DNA of 64,000 nt from NCBI GenBank assembly GCA_963726795.1, contig CAVSDD010000004.1, positions 868,001 to 932,000 on the forward strand, in the 5' to 3' direction. Of the stretch, positions 16,479-25,698 are shown one piece after another. The stretch's first letter is position 1. The number at the start of each line of letters is the position of its first letter. This DNA is from Hyphomicrobium_A sp963726795 (GTDB lineage: Bacteria; Pseudomonadota; Alphaproteobacteria; Rhizobiales; Hyphomicrobiaceae). Made by a program: the position numbers and the translations under genes. The notes below the pieces were generated by a model. That model was not told the origin of the DNA. It made no database searches and saw only the letters and a list, made by a program, of their open reading frames with translations.

Positions 16479-17681
16479 ATGGGCTTTATCGCCGACAGCT
16501 TGAATCGCATTCAGCCCTCCGCGACGATCGCGGTGTCGACCAAGGCGCGTCAGCTGCAGGCGCAGGGACGCAATATCATCTCGCTGTCGGCCGGCGAGCC
16601 CGACTTCGACACACCCGAGAACGTCAAGGCGGCGGCGGTTCGCGCCATGGAGTTGGGCCAGACGAAATACACCGACGTCGACGGCACGCCCGAGCTCAAG
16701 GCAGCGATCGTGCGCAAGTTCGAGCGCGAGAACGGTCTCACCTACAAGCCGAGCCAGATCTCGGTCGGCACCGGCGGCAAGCAGGTCATCTATAATGCGC
16801 TGCTCGCGACGCTGAACCCCGGCGACGAGGTCGTCATCCCCTCGCCGTGCTGGGTGTCGTACGCCGACATCGTGATGCTCGCGGGCGCCAAACCCGTGTT
16901 CGCCACCACGCGCATGGAGGACGGCTTCCGGCTGAAGCCGGAAGTGCTCGAGGCCGCCATCACGCCCAAGACGAAGTGGCTCATCTTCAACTCGCCCTCC
17001 AACCCGACCGGCGCGGCCTACTCGCGCGAGGCGATCAAGGCGCTGACGGACGTGCTCGTGCGCCACGAGCAGGTCTGGGTCCTGACCGACGACATTTATG
17101 AGCACCTGATCTACGACGGGCTGACGTTTCATACCCCCGCCGCGGTCGAGCCGGCGCTCTTCGGGCGCACGCTCACGATGAACGGCTTGTCGAAGGCGTA
17201 CTGCATGACCGGCTGGCGGCTCGGCTATGCCGGCGGCCCCGAGCCGCTGATCAATGCCATGCGCAAGCTGCAGTCGCAGTCGACGTCCAACCCGTGCTCG
17301 ATCACGCAGTGGGCGGCGGTCGAGGCGCTCGACGGGCCGCAGGATTTCATCGCCGAGAACAACAAGAAGTTCATCGAGCGCCGCGATCTCGTCGTCGCCA
17401 TGCTGAACCAGGCGAACGGGCTGCGTTGCCCGAAGCCCGAAGGCGCGTTCTACGTCTATCCGAGCTGCGCCGGCGCGATCGGCAAGACCAGCACATCGGG
17501 CAAGGTCATTGCCAACGATGAGGACTTCGCCACCACGCTGCTCGAGGAGGAAGGCGTGGCCGTCGTACATGGCGCGGCTTTCGAAGGCTCGCCGGCATTC
17601 CGTGTTTCGTACGCCACCTCAAACGAGGCGCTGGAAGAAGCTTGCCGGCGCATCCAGCGGTTCTGCGGCAATCTGCGGTGA
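16479..17681 (+). CDS. aatA: aspartate aminotransferase (class I, PLP-dependent)
   Basis: A 400-residue class I aminotransferase that moves the amino group between aspartate and 2-oxoglutarate using PLP. The PLP lysine is in 'NGLSKAYCMTGWRLGYAGG' (SKxxxxxGxRxGY). Other family marks are 'SAGEPDFDTPENV', 'KYTDVDGTPELK', 'FNSPSNPTGAAY' and 'DDIYEHLIYD'. The start ATG at 16479 gives the standard N-terminus 'FIADSLNRIQPSATIAVSTK', with 'gggaagg' upstream. It is of the Rhizobiales/Thermus AspC type (I-gamma), some of which also act on prephenate. No operon partner is seen downstream. Confidence 0.9.
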   Translation: MGFIADSLNRIQPSATIAVSTKARQLQAQGRNIISLSAGEPDFDTPENVKAAAVRAMELGQTKYTDVDGTPELKAAIVRKFERENGLTYKPSQISVGTGGKQVIYNALLATLNPGDEVVIPSPCWVSYADIVMLAGAKPVFATTRMEDGFRLKPEVLEAAITPKTKWLIFNSPSNPTGAAYSREAIKALTDVLVRHEQVWVLTDDIYEHLIYDGLTFHTPAAVEPALFGRTLTMNGLSKAYCMTGWRLGYAGGPEPLINAMRKLQSQSTSNPCSITQWAAVEALDGPQDFIAENNKKFIERRDLVVAMLNQANGLRCPKPEGAFYVYPSCAGAIGKTSTSGKVIANDEDFATTLLEEEGVAVVHGAAFEGSPAFRVSYATSNEALEEACRRIQRFCGNLR

Positions 17682-17698
17682 GCGGAGCCGACACCGGC

Positions 17699-17803
17699 GT
17701 GCACGTGCGGCGCTTCTGCCGAACGTGCATGTTCTGGCGAGTGGCGCTTATGCTTGCGGTGTTGGGATTAGTCTGCGGCTGGCTGTTTGCCGGGCGGATC
17801 TAA
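17699..17803 (+). CDS. possible single-helix membrane microprotein
   Basis: A 34-codon ORF from GTG 17699, or a 24-codon ORF from ATG 17729. It encodes a basic N-terminus with two Cys ('RRFCRTCMFWR') and one hydrophobic helix ('VALMLAVLGLVCGWLFAG') ending RI. The pattern is typical of small membrane proteins. The ribosome-binding site is weak. Evidence is composition only; it may be a chance ORF after the aminotransferase stop. Confidence 0.25.
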   Translation: MHVRRFCRTCMFWRVALMLAVLGLVCGWLFAGRI

Positions 17804-17896
17804 TCTCGCCGCGCGGCTTGGACGCCCCCCACGTATTGCGCGGCGCATTTATTCCCGCCGCGTCTCTGCGGGTTATGCTTCTTGTGAGGCTACGCG

Positions 17897-18121
17897 TTAC
17901 GCGTGCGCGCGGCCCGGCCAATGCCCGGCGAGCCATTCACGCAACCACACGCTACGCACCAGGCCATGCGCGCTCAGCGCATCGGCGATCGCCGGGCGCG
18001 AAGGGCGCACGGCTACTGCGGTGCGCGCCTGCATGACGGGTACGGCGGTCTCGGTCAGATCCTCGGCTGCCATCGCGTAACCCGCCGCGTGGGCCGCAGA
18101 CATCAGAGATTTCATAGCCAT
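17897..18121 (-). CDS. small hypothetical protein (74 aa)
   Basis: A 74-codon ORF starting at ATG 18121, with 'agagg' 8 bases upstream. The product has an Ala-rich first half, 'LTETAVPVMQARTAVAVRPSRPAIADALSAHG' in two pieces around a Pro/Arg turn, and a C-terminus 'WLREWLAGHWPGRAHA' rich in Trp. No domain is recognised and no clear signal peptide is present. It is isolated between the aminotransferase and the EF-G-like gene, on the opposite strand to both. Codon choice is GC-rich, like its neighbours. Confidence 0.4.
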   Translation of the reverse strand: MAMKSLMSAAHAAGYAMAAEDLTETAVPVMQARTAVAVRPSRPAIADALSAHGLVRSVWLREWLAGHWPGRAHA

Positions 18122-18501
18122 CGTTTTGCCTCTGCGCTTTGCCGGTCGCCTTGCGTTTTGGATTCGACGCGTTTTGTGTTTCGACCGTGACGCCGCCCGC
18201 TCGAGAGATCGATCGAAGCAGCGCCAAGATCATAATGCGTCAAAACTCGGCGCATTCAAAGTATGTTCCACGCGGAAACGTCAATTTCGCGACAGTCCGT
18301 TTTTGCTCGTTCTTGTGCGACGCAATATTGCGAGCGCGAACACCTTCGACCGCCAACTCGTAAAATTCTTCGCGATGTGTTGGCCGGGCTTGCGCTCGAT
18401 CCGGGGCGGCGCGAACATGGTCCGGGCCGCGATCTCCTCATCCGAGGCGCGGGGGTGCGCGGCGCAGTGCGGTCGCGCGCCTCCAAACATGGGAGGAGTA
18501 T
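18122..18501. other. intergenic region upstream of the EF-G-like gene
   Basis: 380 bases without a convincing gene. The part 18236-18375 is less GC-rich than the genes around it and contains short A/T tracts, so promoters for the GTPase gene (+) and the small minus-strand ORF may lie here. No hairpin with a T-run and no tRNA was found. Confidence 0.5.
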
Positions 18502-20565
18502 ATGGGCCAGTCCGACAGCCCGAGATCAGGAGCCAATGGGAGCGGCCGCTCCCGCTGCATCGCACTCGTTGGCCCCTATCTCAGCGGCAAGACCACCCTT
18601 CTCGAAGCACTGCTCGCGCGCACCGGCGCGATCCCCCGAGCCGGCACCATCCTCGACAAATCGACCGTCGGCGACGCCAACCCCGAGGCACGCGACCACG
18701 GCATGAGCGTTTCGCTCAACATCGCGAACGCCTCGTTTCTCGGCGACAACTTCACATTCGTCGATTGCCCAGGCTCCATCGAGTTCCAGTACGAGGGCGC
18801 CGTCGCCCTTACCGCATGCGACGCGGCCGTCGTCGTGTGCGAGCCCGATGCCAAGCGGGTGCCGGCGCTGCAAATCATTTTGAAGCAGCTCGAGGATCGA
18901 GGCATCCCCCACTTCTTGTTCTTGAATAAGATCGATGCGTCCGAGATCCCGGTGCGCGAGCTGATCCCGGTCCTGCAGCCCGCGAGCACCAAGCCGCTGG
19001 TGCTGCGCCAGATCCCGATCTGGGAGAACGGCGTCGCCACCGGCTTCGTCGATCTGGCATCCGAGCGCGCCTACGTCTATCGCGCGCACGCCCCTTCCGA
19101 AATCGTCGAGCTGCCGGACGGGATATCGGAGCGTAAGAACGAGGCGCGCTTCCACATGCTGGAGCAACTCGCCGACTATGACGATGAGCTGATGGAGCAG
19201 CTGCTTTCCGACGTGCCGACTCCGCGCGACAAGGTGTTCACCGATCTGACGGACGAGTTCCGCAAGGGGCTGATCTGCCCGGTCATGCTCGGGTCGGCGC
19301 TTAACGAGAACGGAATTCTGCGCCTATTGAAGGCGCTTCGCCACGAGGCGCCGACGGTGGAGGATACCGCTCGCCGCCTCAAGGTCGAGAACGCCAAGGC
19401 GGCGGCTTACGTGTTCAAGACGGTGCACACCGCGCACGGCGGCAAGCTTTCGGTCGCGCGCGTGCTGACGGGCGAGTTCGGCGACGGGACGGTGGTCACC
19501 GGGCCGGCCGGCAAGGATGAGCGCGCGGCGGGCGCATTCTCGCTGCGCGGCGAAGAACCGGCGAAACGCGGCACCGCCAAGGCCGGAGAGACGGTGGCGC
19601 TCGGACGGCTCGACAGCGTCAAGACGGGCGAAACGATCTCGTCCGACAAAGGCGGCGTCGTGCAGGCCAAGGGCGTTCAGGCACCCGACCCGGTGTTCGG
19701 CATCGGATTGGGGCTCAAAGACCGAAAAGACGAGGTCAAGCTTAGCTCGGCGCTGGCCAAGCTCATGGACGATGATCCCTCGCTCAAGCTCGAGATGAAC
19801 GCCGACACCCACCAGATGCTGCTGCTCGGACAGGGCGAGATGCACCTGCGCGTCTCGACCGAGCGGCTGCAACGCAAGTATGGCGTGGCGGTCGAGCGTC
19901 AGGCGCGGCTCATCGCGTACAAGGAGACGATCCGCAAGGCGGCTGAAGTGCGCGGCCGGCACAAGAAGCAGTCGGGCGGGCACGGCCAGTTCGGCGACAT
20001 CGTGATCGAGATCGCGCCGCTGCCGCGCGGAGCGGGCTTCCAGTTCGACGAGAAGATCACCGGCGGCGTGGTGCCGCGCCAGTTCATCCCGTCGGTGGAG
20101 ATCGGCGTGCGTGACTTTCTCAACCACGGGCCGCTGGGATTTCCCGTGGTCGATGTCGCGGTGACGCTGCTCGACGGCTCCTACCACACGGTCGATTCAT
20201 CCGACATGGCGTTCCGCCAGGCCGCGCGCATCGGCATGTCGGAGGGGATGCCCAAGTGCAATCCGGTGCTGCTCGAGCCGATCATGGCGGTGGACGTCTC
20301 GGTGCCCAACGAGGCCACGGCGCGCATCAATGGCATCATCTCGCAGCGGCGCGGGCATATCCTCGGGTTCGACGCGCGCGACGGGTGGAACGGCTGGGAC
20401 GTGGTGCAGGCGCAGATACCGGCTTCGGAGATGGAGAGCCTGATCGTCGATCTGCGCTCGGCGACATCCGGCGTCGGCACCTACACCGCACGCTTCGACC
20501 ATCTGGCCGAGCTCACCGGCCGGCTTGCCGACCAGGTGCTCGCCGCGCACAAGCCGGCAGCTTGA
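18502..20565 (+). CDS. elongation factor G-like translational GTPase
   Basis: A 687-residue GTPase of the EF-G family, but of the divergent EF-G-like (FusA2-type) branch. G1 is 'ALVGPYLSGKTTLLEALL', unlike the AHIDAGKTT of canonical EF-G. G3 is 'FVDCPGSIEF' and G4 is 'FLNKIDASE'. Domains II-V follow, including 'GRHKKQSGGHGQFGDIVIE' (domain IV) and 'AQIPASEMESLIVDLRSAT' (domain V). Its role is not settled; relatives act in ribosome release or stress and are not the main translocase. ATG 18502 follows 'ggaggagtat'. The fluoride channel gene is 117 bases downstream. Confidence 0.9.
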   Translation: MGQSDSPRSGANGSGRSRCIALVGPYLSGKTTLLEALLARTGAIPRAGTILDKSTVGDANPEARDHGMSVSLNIANASFLGDNFTFVDCPGSIEFQYEGAVALTACDAAVVVCEPDAKRVPALQIILKQLEDRGIPHFLFLNKIDASEIPVRELIPVLQPASTKPLVLRQIPIWENGVATGFVDLASERAYVYRAHAPSEIVELPDGISERKNEARFHMLEQLADYDDELMEQLLSDVPTPRDKVFTDLTDEFRKGLICPVMLGSALNENGILRLLKALRHEAPTVEDTARRLKVENAKAAAYVFKTVHTAHGGKLSVARVLTGEFGDGTVVTGPAGKDERAAGAFSLRGEEPAKRGTAKAGETVALGRLDSVKTGETISSDKGGVVQAKGVQAPDPVFGIGLGLKDRKDEVKLSSALAKLMDDDPSLKLEMNADTHQMLLLGQGEMHLRVSTERLQRKYGVAVERQARLIAYKETIRKAAEVRGRHKKQSGGHGQFGDIVIEIAPLPRGAGFQFDEKITGGVVPRQFIPSVEIGVRDFLNHGPLGFPVVDVAVTLLDGSYHTVDSSDMAFRQAARIGMSEGMPKCNPVLLEPIMAVDVSVPNEATARINGIISQRRGHILGFDARDGWNGWDVVQAQIPASEMESLIVDLRSATSGVGTYTARFDHLAELTGRLADQVLAAHKPAA

Positions 20566-20682
20566 GCGGGCCGCACGACCGGAGCAGCGGCGTCGTCTCG
20601 CCGCTGCTTCACATGGCCAGATGTTGATCCCGGCAACGCCGCCCGTGATAGTGTTCGCGCGATCGCGACACAGGAGACCCCC

Positions 20683-21069
20683 GTGCCTTACCTATGGATC
20701 GGCCTTGGCAGCGCGCTGGGCGGCATGGCCCGCTACATGTGCACGGGCATCGTCACGCGATTGTTCGGCGAGACGTTTCCGTGGGGCACCTTGCTCGTCA
20801 ACGTGTCGGGTTCGCTCATCATCGGCTTCTTTGCGGCCATCACGGCAGCGGGCGCGCGCCTCGAGGCGGGGACCGACGTTCGTCAGTTCGTCATGATCGG
20901 CATCCTCGGAGGCTTCACGACATTCTCCGCGTTCAGCCTGCAGACGCTCACCTTGTTCAACGACGGCGAATGGCTCTATGCGGGCGTCTACATCGCCGCG
21001 TCGGTATTTTTCTGCCTGCTCGCTGTGTGGATCGGCCATAGCATCGCGGTGCACTACAACCCGGCCTGA
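20683..21069 (+). CDS. crcB: fluoride efflux channel FluC/CrcB
   Basis: A 128-residue protein with four membrane helices, the usual size for this channel, which works as a dual-topology dimer to export fluoride. Signature elements are 'IGLGSALGGMARYM', 'TLLVNVSGSLIIGFF' (the conserved Asn) and 'GGFTTFSAFSLQT' (the Phe box). The start GTG at 20683 has 'aggaga' 7 bases upstream. I looked for a fluoride riboswitch in the 117-base leader and did not find its conserved elements. The EF-G-like gene precedes it on the same strand. Confidence 0.93.
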   Translation: MPYLWIGLGSALGGMARYMCTGIVTRLFGETFPWGTLLVNVSGSLIIGFFAAITAAGARLEAGTDVRQFVMIGILGGFTTFSAFSLQTLTLFNDGEWLYAGVYIAASVFFCLLAVWIGHSIAVHYNPA

Positions 21070-21130
21070 TCGGGACAGATGCACCGCCTAGATTGATGAA
21101 TTGTTTGGGATCGGGGGGAGAGACTGCCCC

Positions 21131-22563
21131 ATGACCGGATCTGACCGCACATCCTACGCTATTGGGCTTTGCCGATCTCGACGCGGAGGCAAGCGTCGAA
21201 TCGCTCCCGGTAAAGGGCGAGTTCCCGCGCTGGCTTTCAGGCGCGCTGGTGCGGACCGGTCCTGCCAAGTTCGACCTCGCGCGTCAGACGGTCAATCATT
21301 GGTTCGACGGCCTTGCCATGCTGCACCGTTTCGGCTTCGACGACGGCCGCGTCTCCTATCGCAACCGTTTCCTGCGCTCGCGCACGTTTTGCGATTCTGG
21401 AGGCGGAAGGCGAGCTGGCTCAGGGCGGGTTCGCGACCGATCCGTGCCGCACGCTGTTCCAACGCGTCTCCTCTATTTTCTCTCCGTCCTACACCGACAA
21501 CGGCAACGTCAATGTCGATCTGTTCGGCGGCGAGCCGGTCGCGCTCACTGAGACGACGCTTCCCGTCCGCTTCGATGCGGAGACGCTGGAGGCGCTGGGC
21601 GACAAGGGATACGGCACAGAGGTGGGTGGGCAGATCTCGATCGCGCATCCCCACCACGACGCCGCCCGCGGATGCCGCTTCAGCTACGTCGTCGCCTTTG
21701 GCCGCAAGAGCACCTACCGGCTGTTTGCCATTCCCGACGACGGCTCGCCGGAGCGGGTTATCGCCGAAATGCCGGTCGATCGTCCGGCCTACATGCACTC
21801 GTTCGCCATGACCGAGCGCTACCTCGTGCTGACCGAGTTTCCCTTGGTGGTCGATCCGCTGCGCATGCTGCTCGCCGCCGAGCCGTTCATCCGCAACTAC
21901 CGCTGGGAGCCCGAGCGCGGATTGCGCTTCCACATCTTCGAGAAGGACGGCGGCCAGCTCGTCAAATCGCTGAGTGCGCCTGCGGTATTCGCGTTTCATC
22001 ACGTCAACGCCTTCGAGGAGGAAGGCGAGATCATCATCGATGTCGTCGTCTATCCCGACGCGCAGATCATCGATCAGCTGTACCTCGCGCGGCTGCGAGC
22101 CGGCGCGCCCGTCAATGCCACCGGCGAGCTCACGCGCTACGTGCTTGAGCCGGGCGGGCGAGGGGTGGTGACTGCAACAAAGATCAGCGATGCCATGATC
22201 GAGCTTCCGCGCATCGATTATGACCAGTGCGCCGGTCGGCCCTATCGCTACGTCTGGGGCGTCGGACGCCGCGTGCCGGGCGATTTTCTCGACTCCATCG
22301 TCAAGGTCGATGTCGCGAGCGGCGCGACGCAGACCTGGTTCCGGGACGGCTGCTATCCGGGCGAGCCGGTGTTCGTGCCGGCGCCGGGCCGCACCACGGA
22401 GGGTGATGGCGTGCTGCTTTCGGTCGTGCTCGACGCCCGGCGCGGCGTCTCGTCCCTGCTCGTGCTCGACGCCCAATCGCTGGTCCTGCTGGCAGAGGCG
22501 GAGTGCCCGCACGCCATTCCCTTCGGTCTGCACGGGAGCTACTGGCAACGACCCCAACCCTAG
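21131..22563 (+). pseudogene. carotenoid oxygenase (RPE65 family), two +1 frameshifts
   Basis: An RPE65/carotenoid cleavage oxygenase, which splits carotenoid double bonds using non-haem iron. The protein is readable only by joining three frames: ATG 21131 'SDRTSYA', then 'LGFADLDAEASVESLPVKG', then 'ILEAEGELAQGGFATDPCR' to the stop at 22563. One extra base near 21160 (gctattggg for gctttggg) and one extra T in the run 21387-21390 explain both jumps. Removing both gives 476 residues. All four iron-ligand His regions are intact: 'IAHPHHD', 'YMHSFAMTE', 'FHHVNAFEE' and 'PFGLHGSYW'. The intact active site and homopolymer shift favour sequencing error or very recent decay. Confidence 0.85.
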
Positions 22564-22683
22564 TGTGGCGCCTAATGTGGCAACGCAACGGCTTGCCAGC
22601 GGCAACCGCCGGACACAAACTAATCGCCGCGCGGCTCGCCGTAGTATTGTTCGCCGATAGCAGCAGATGGGGAGACTACGCTC

Positions 22684-23685
22684 ATGCCAGGTTCGTTCGT
22701 GCCGGTACGCGTTTGCAGGTTTGTCGCGGTGGCGCTCGTCGCGGCCGTTGTGCCCATCGCGGCCGTAGCGGCGGAAGCTCAGCCCGACGACCTCGTCAAC
22801 GCGCTCAACGGCGTCTTCGGCGCGCACGCGGGCAAGCGTGCAGCCCACACCAAGGGCATGTGCGTCAAAGGGACATTCACGCCGACCGCCGACGCGGCAA
22901 GCCTGTGCAAGGCTCCGCAGTTTGCCAAGCCCGTGACGCTCACCGGCCGCTTCTCGATGGGCGGCGGTAATCCGATGGCGCCCGACAATCAGAAGGACAA
23001 CGCGCGCGGCATGGCGCTCCACTTCGACATCGGCGGCGGCAACACGACCGACCTCGTCATGATCTCGGCGCCGGTATTCCTGGCGAAGACCCCTGAGCAA
23101 TTCGTCGAACTCTTGAAGACGGTCGCGCCGGGGCCTGACGGCAAGCAGGACGGCGAGAAGATCGGCGCCTTCTTCAAGGCCCACCCCGAGTGCACGCGCC
23201 AGGGCGCCTGGCTCAACGCACGGGCCGTTCCGGCGAGCTACGCCTCGGCCGACTATTTCGGGGTGCACGCGTTCACGGTCACCAACGCCAAGGGCGAGAA
23301 GCATGTCATCAAGTGGAAGGTGGTGCCCAAGCAAAGCGAGCCAGGCTTGAGCGATGACGACGCCAAGACCAAAGGCGGAGATTTCTATTTCGCCGAGCTG
23401 AAAGACCGCCTCGCCAAGGGACCGGTCTCCTTCGATCTTCTCGCCATCCTCGGCGAGCCGGGCGATCCCGAGGATGATCCCACAGTGGAGTGGGCGGAAG
23501 CGCGCAAGACCGTCAACATGGGCACGATCTCGATCACCGGAACCGAGGCCGACGCTACCTGCGACGCCGGCATCTTCGATCCGAATAATCTGGCCGACGG
23601 CGTCGAGGCGCCCAAGGACGACAAGATCCTGCCGATGCGCTCGCTCGACTACGCCGTGTCGTTCGGCCGGCGCCAGTCGAACTGA
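22684..23685 (+). CDS. periplasmic catalase-related peroxidase (SrpA-like)
   Basis: A 333-residue mini-catalase with a signal peptide (about 1-30, ending 'AAVAAEAQ'). The catalase-fold marks are the distal His in 'GKRAAHTKGMCVKGTF', 'VTLTGRFSMGGGNP', 'NARGMALHFDIGGG' and, near the C-terminus, 'MRSLDYAVSFGRR', where Tyr and Arg are the proximal haem ligand and its partner. Proteins of this size lack the flavodoxin domain and wrapping loop of full catalases and act as peroxidases with organic co-substrates. It sits just after the carotenoid oxygenase, but the link is only positional. A strong hairpin follows the stop. Confidence 0.88.
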   Translation: MPGSFVPVRVCRFVAVALVAAVVPIAAVAAEAQPDDLVNALNGVFGAHAGKRAAHTKGMCVKGTFTPTADAASLCKAPQFAKPVTLTGRFSMGGGNPMAPDNQKDNARGMALHFDIGGGNTTDLVMISAPVFLAKTPEQFVELLKTVAPGPDGKQDGEKIGAFFKAHPECTRQGAWLNARAVPASYASADYFGVHAFTVTNAKGEKHVIKWKVVPKQSEPGLSDDDAKTKGGDFYFAELKDRLAKGPVSFDLLAILGEPGDPEDDPTVEWAEARKTVNMGTISITGTEADATCDAGIFDPNNLADGVEAPKDDKILPMRSLDYAVSFGRRQSN

Positions 23686-23717
23686 GCAGGCCAACTGAGC
23701 CAGCGGCCTCATCGTAA

Positions 23718-23743
23718 GGAGTCGGCCCGTCGGGGCCGGCTCC
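23718..23743. terminator. GC-rich hairpin between convergent genes
   Basis: GGAGtCGGCCC, loop gtcg, GGGCCGgCTCC forms an 11-bp stem with one T/G wobble in the gap between two convergent stops (23685 + and 23761 -). There is no T-run on either side, so it may be a weak bidirectional terminator or a 3'-end protector. Confidence 0.4.
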
Positions 23744-23760
23744 GTGTTGCGGAAGGCTCT

Positions 23761-24171
23761 CTAAGCGATGCGGAAGTAGCGCAGCAGGCCGCCGGCTGCC
23801 ACCAGCGAAAGTCCAATCCAGACGGCCACGATGACCAGCGCCGCGGTCCGGCTCGCGGGGCGCAGCGCGGCCTCGTCCGCCGCGGCGCGATGCTCGGCCA
23901 GGATTTCGGGCGGGATCAGCCGCACCGCGAGCAGGATGCCGAGCGGTACGATGATCACGTCGTCGAGATAGCCGATCACGGGAATGAAATCAGGAATGAG
24001 GTCGATCGGCGACAATGCGTAGCCGGCGACGAACAGCGCCACCGCCTTTGCGTACCAGGGCACGCGCGGATCGCGCGCGGCAAGATAAAGCGCATGCACG
24101 TCGCGCTTCATCTCCCGCGCCCAGGCGCGCAACCGCTCCATAATCGTCGGGGCGTTGGCGGCGCCTGCCAT
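23761..24171 (-). CDS. YkvA family (DUF1232) membrane protein
   Basis: 136 residues from ATG 24171, with GGAG 10 bases upstream; a TTG seven codons earlier is possible. The DUF1232 core is clear: 'VPWYAKAVALFVAGYALSPIDLIPDFIPVIGYLDD' read in two pieces, with the SPIDLIPDFIP signature and a second helix 'VIIVPLGILLAVRLIP'. A C-terminal transmembrane helix ('AALVIVAVWIGLSLVAAGG') follows. The function of the family is unknown. The gene is downstream of msrB on the same strand with 30 bases between them. Confidence 0.88.
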   Translation of the reverse strand: MAGAANAPTIMERLRAWAREMKRDVHALYLAARDPRVPWYAKAVALFVAGYALSPIDLIPDFIPVIGYLDDVIIVPLGILLAVRLIPPEILAEHRAAADEAALRPASRTAALVIVAVWIGLSLVAAGGLLRYFRIA

Positions 24172-24201
24172 GCTCTTGGTGCTCCGATGCAATCAGCCCG
24201 G

Positions 24202-24714
24202 TCAGGCCGACTTGGGCACGAACTTCAACGCGACTCCGTTCATGCAGTAGCGCAGCCCGGTAGGTTTCGGGCCGTCATTGAACACGTGACCCAGATGTCC
24301 GCCACAGCGGCGGCAGTGCACCTCGGTGCGCGTCATGAAGAAGCTGCTGTCGGTTGTCTCGCCGACCGCGTCCTTGAGCGGCGCATAGAAGCTCGGCCAC
24401 CCGGTTCCGCTGTTGAATTTCGTCTCGGACGAGAACAGCGGCAGATCGCAGCCGGCGCAGTCGTAGATGCCGGGATCGTATTTATGGTCGAGCGGGCTCG
24501 TGCCGGCGCGCTCGGTCCCTTCCTCGCGCAAGACGTTATACGCCGCGGGGGAGAGAACCTTGCGCCACTCCTCGGGCGTCTTGGTAACCTCGAATTTCGT
24601 TTCGGTTTTTGCTGTCATTGCGTCCTCATTGGCGTGCGCGGGGGCTGCCCGCAGGCCTGCCGCGGCGGCAGCGAGCCCAATGCTGGCGAGGCCAAGATCT
24701 CGACGGTTGAGCAT
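24202..24714 (-). CDS. msrB: exported peptide-methionine (R)-S-oxide reductase
   Basis: A 170-residue MsrB, which reduces methionine-R-sulfoxide in proteins. The N-terminus 'RRDLGLASIGLAAAAAGL' with 'APAHANED' is a Tat- or Sec-type signal, so it should act in the periplasm. Zinc ligands are in 'YDCAGCDLPLF' and 'VHCRRCGGHLGHVF'. The substrate pocket is 'FNSGTGWPSF', and the catalytic Cys is in 'LRYCMNGVALKF'. Most relatives have RYCxNS or RYCxNG there, so this is normal. It pairs with a DUF1232 gene downstream. Its 5' neighbour is sfsA, ending 153 bases upstream. Confidence 0.92.
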   Translation of the reverse strand: MLNRRDLGLASIGLAAAAAGLRAAPAHANEDAMTAKTETKFEVTKTPEEWRKVLSPAAYNVLREEGTERAGTSPLDHKYDPGIYDCAGCDLPLFSSETKFNSGTGWPSFYAPLKDAVGETTDSSFFMTRTEVHCRRCGGHLGHVFNDGPKPTGLRYCMNGVALKFVPKSA

Positions 24715-24867
24715 GGAGTTTCTCCCAGGTCTGGCGATGGTTGCCGGGGCCCTAGAGATCTGCCGCCGGTCGTCGCTGACAGATACGTGGCGCCACCGGC
24801 TTCGTTACACAACTGGACCCGCGCTCAGATCACGAATTCGTGGACGTTTCCGCGTGTTGCGGGACCC

Positions 24868-25579
24868 CTAGTTAACGATCGGCACAGCAGCATCCAGCGC
24901 GATCTCATGCTCGCTCAGACGGCAGCGGAAGGCCATGGCTTCGACACCGGCCGCCGTGGCCTCGGCGAACGCGGCGCTATAGGCGGGGTCGAGATCGGCG
25001 GCGAGTTGAAACGATCGGCGTCGGCGCGCTGGATCAGATACACCATCGCCGCGCGATGTCCGTCTCGCACCATCTGCGCGAGCTCGCGCAGATGTTTGAC
25101 GCCGCGCGCGGTTGCGCAGTCGGGAAATTCCGCGAGCCCGTCGACGCGCATCAGGTGCACGTTCTTGATCTCGACAAAGCACGGAGGCTCGGCCGGGTCA
25201 TCCAGCAGGATGTCGATGCGGCTCGATTCCCCGTAGCGCACCTCGCGCCGCAGCGACGCGTAGCCGCCAAGCCCGCTATCTCGCCAGCCGCGATCGCCTC
25301 CGCGATGAGCCGGTTGGGATGACCGGCATTCATGCCGACGAGCGTCGCTCCACGGCCGAGGTCCGTTTCGATCATCTCCCATGTGTGGGGATACTTGCGC
25401 GTCGGGCTGTCGTTGCGCGAGAGCCAGACCACGGCTCCGGGTTCAGTCAATCCCAGCATCGAGCCGGTGTTGGGACAGCTTGCCGTCACGGTTTCACCGC
25501 CGGCGAGTTCGACGTCCGCGAGGAATCGCTTGTAGCGTCGCAGGAGACGACCGCGCAGCAGGGGGGAGGAGAATCGCAT
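24868..25579 (-). pseudogene. sfsA: sfsA (sugar fermentation stimulation protein A), two -1 frameshifts
   Basis: An SfsA homologue that needs three frames to read. It starts at ATG 25579 with 'LLRGRLLRRYKRFLADVEL' and 'CPNTGSMLGLTEPG'. The frame then changes near 25268 to 'GYASLRREVRYGESSRIDIL', and again near 25009 to 'LAADLDPAYSAAFAEA'. Each jump is explained by one missing base in a short run: a G missing in ttg(g)gcgg and a C missing in ttc(c)aact, read on the minus strand. Restoring both gives 237 residues, the usual length, with all conserved blocks intact. SfsA is a nuclease-fold protein whose E. coli gene was linked to maltose metabolism. Confidence 0.85.
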
Positions 25580-25698
25580 GCGGCCAAAAATAGGGTCGCC
25601 GCCGCGCCGGCGGCAACAACAAAGCTGTTCTTTCGAAGTTTCCCCGGGGTTGCAAGCGGTGCTAAACGTTGGCTGAGCGAACCTGGCGGAGCGGGCAA

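Noticed and set aside
20566..20682. Possible fluoride riboswitch before crcB (segment gtgatagtgttcgcg resembles part of its P1/P2)
   Set aside because: The conserved CTGATG-type segment and pseudoknot partners are absent, so it does not fit the fluoride riboswitch.
21292..23712. An 806-codon minus-strand ORF across the carotenoid oxygenase and peroxidase genes
   Set aside because: Antisense to two genes with clear motifs and rich in Arg/His/Val as usual for such shadows.
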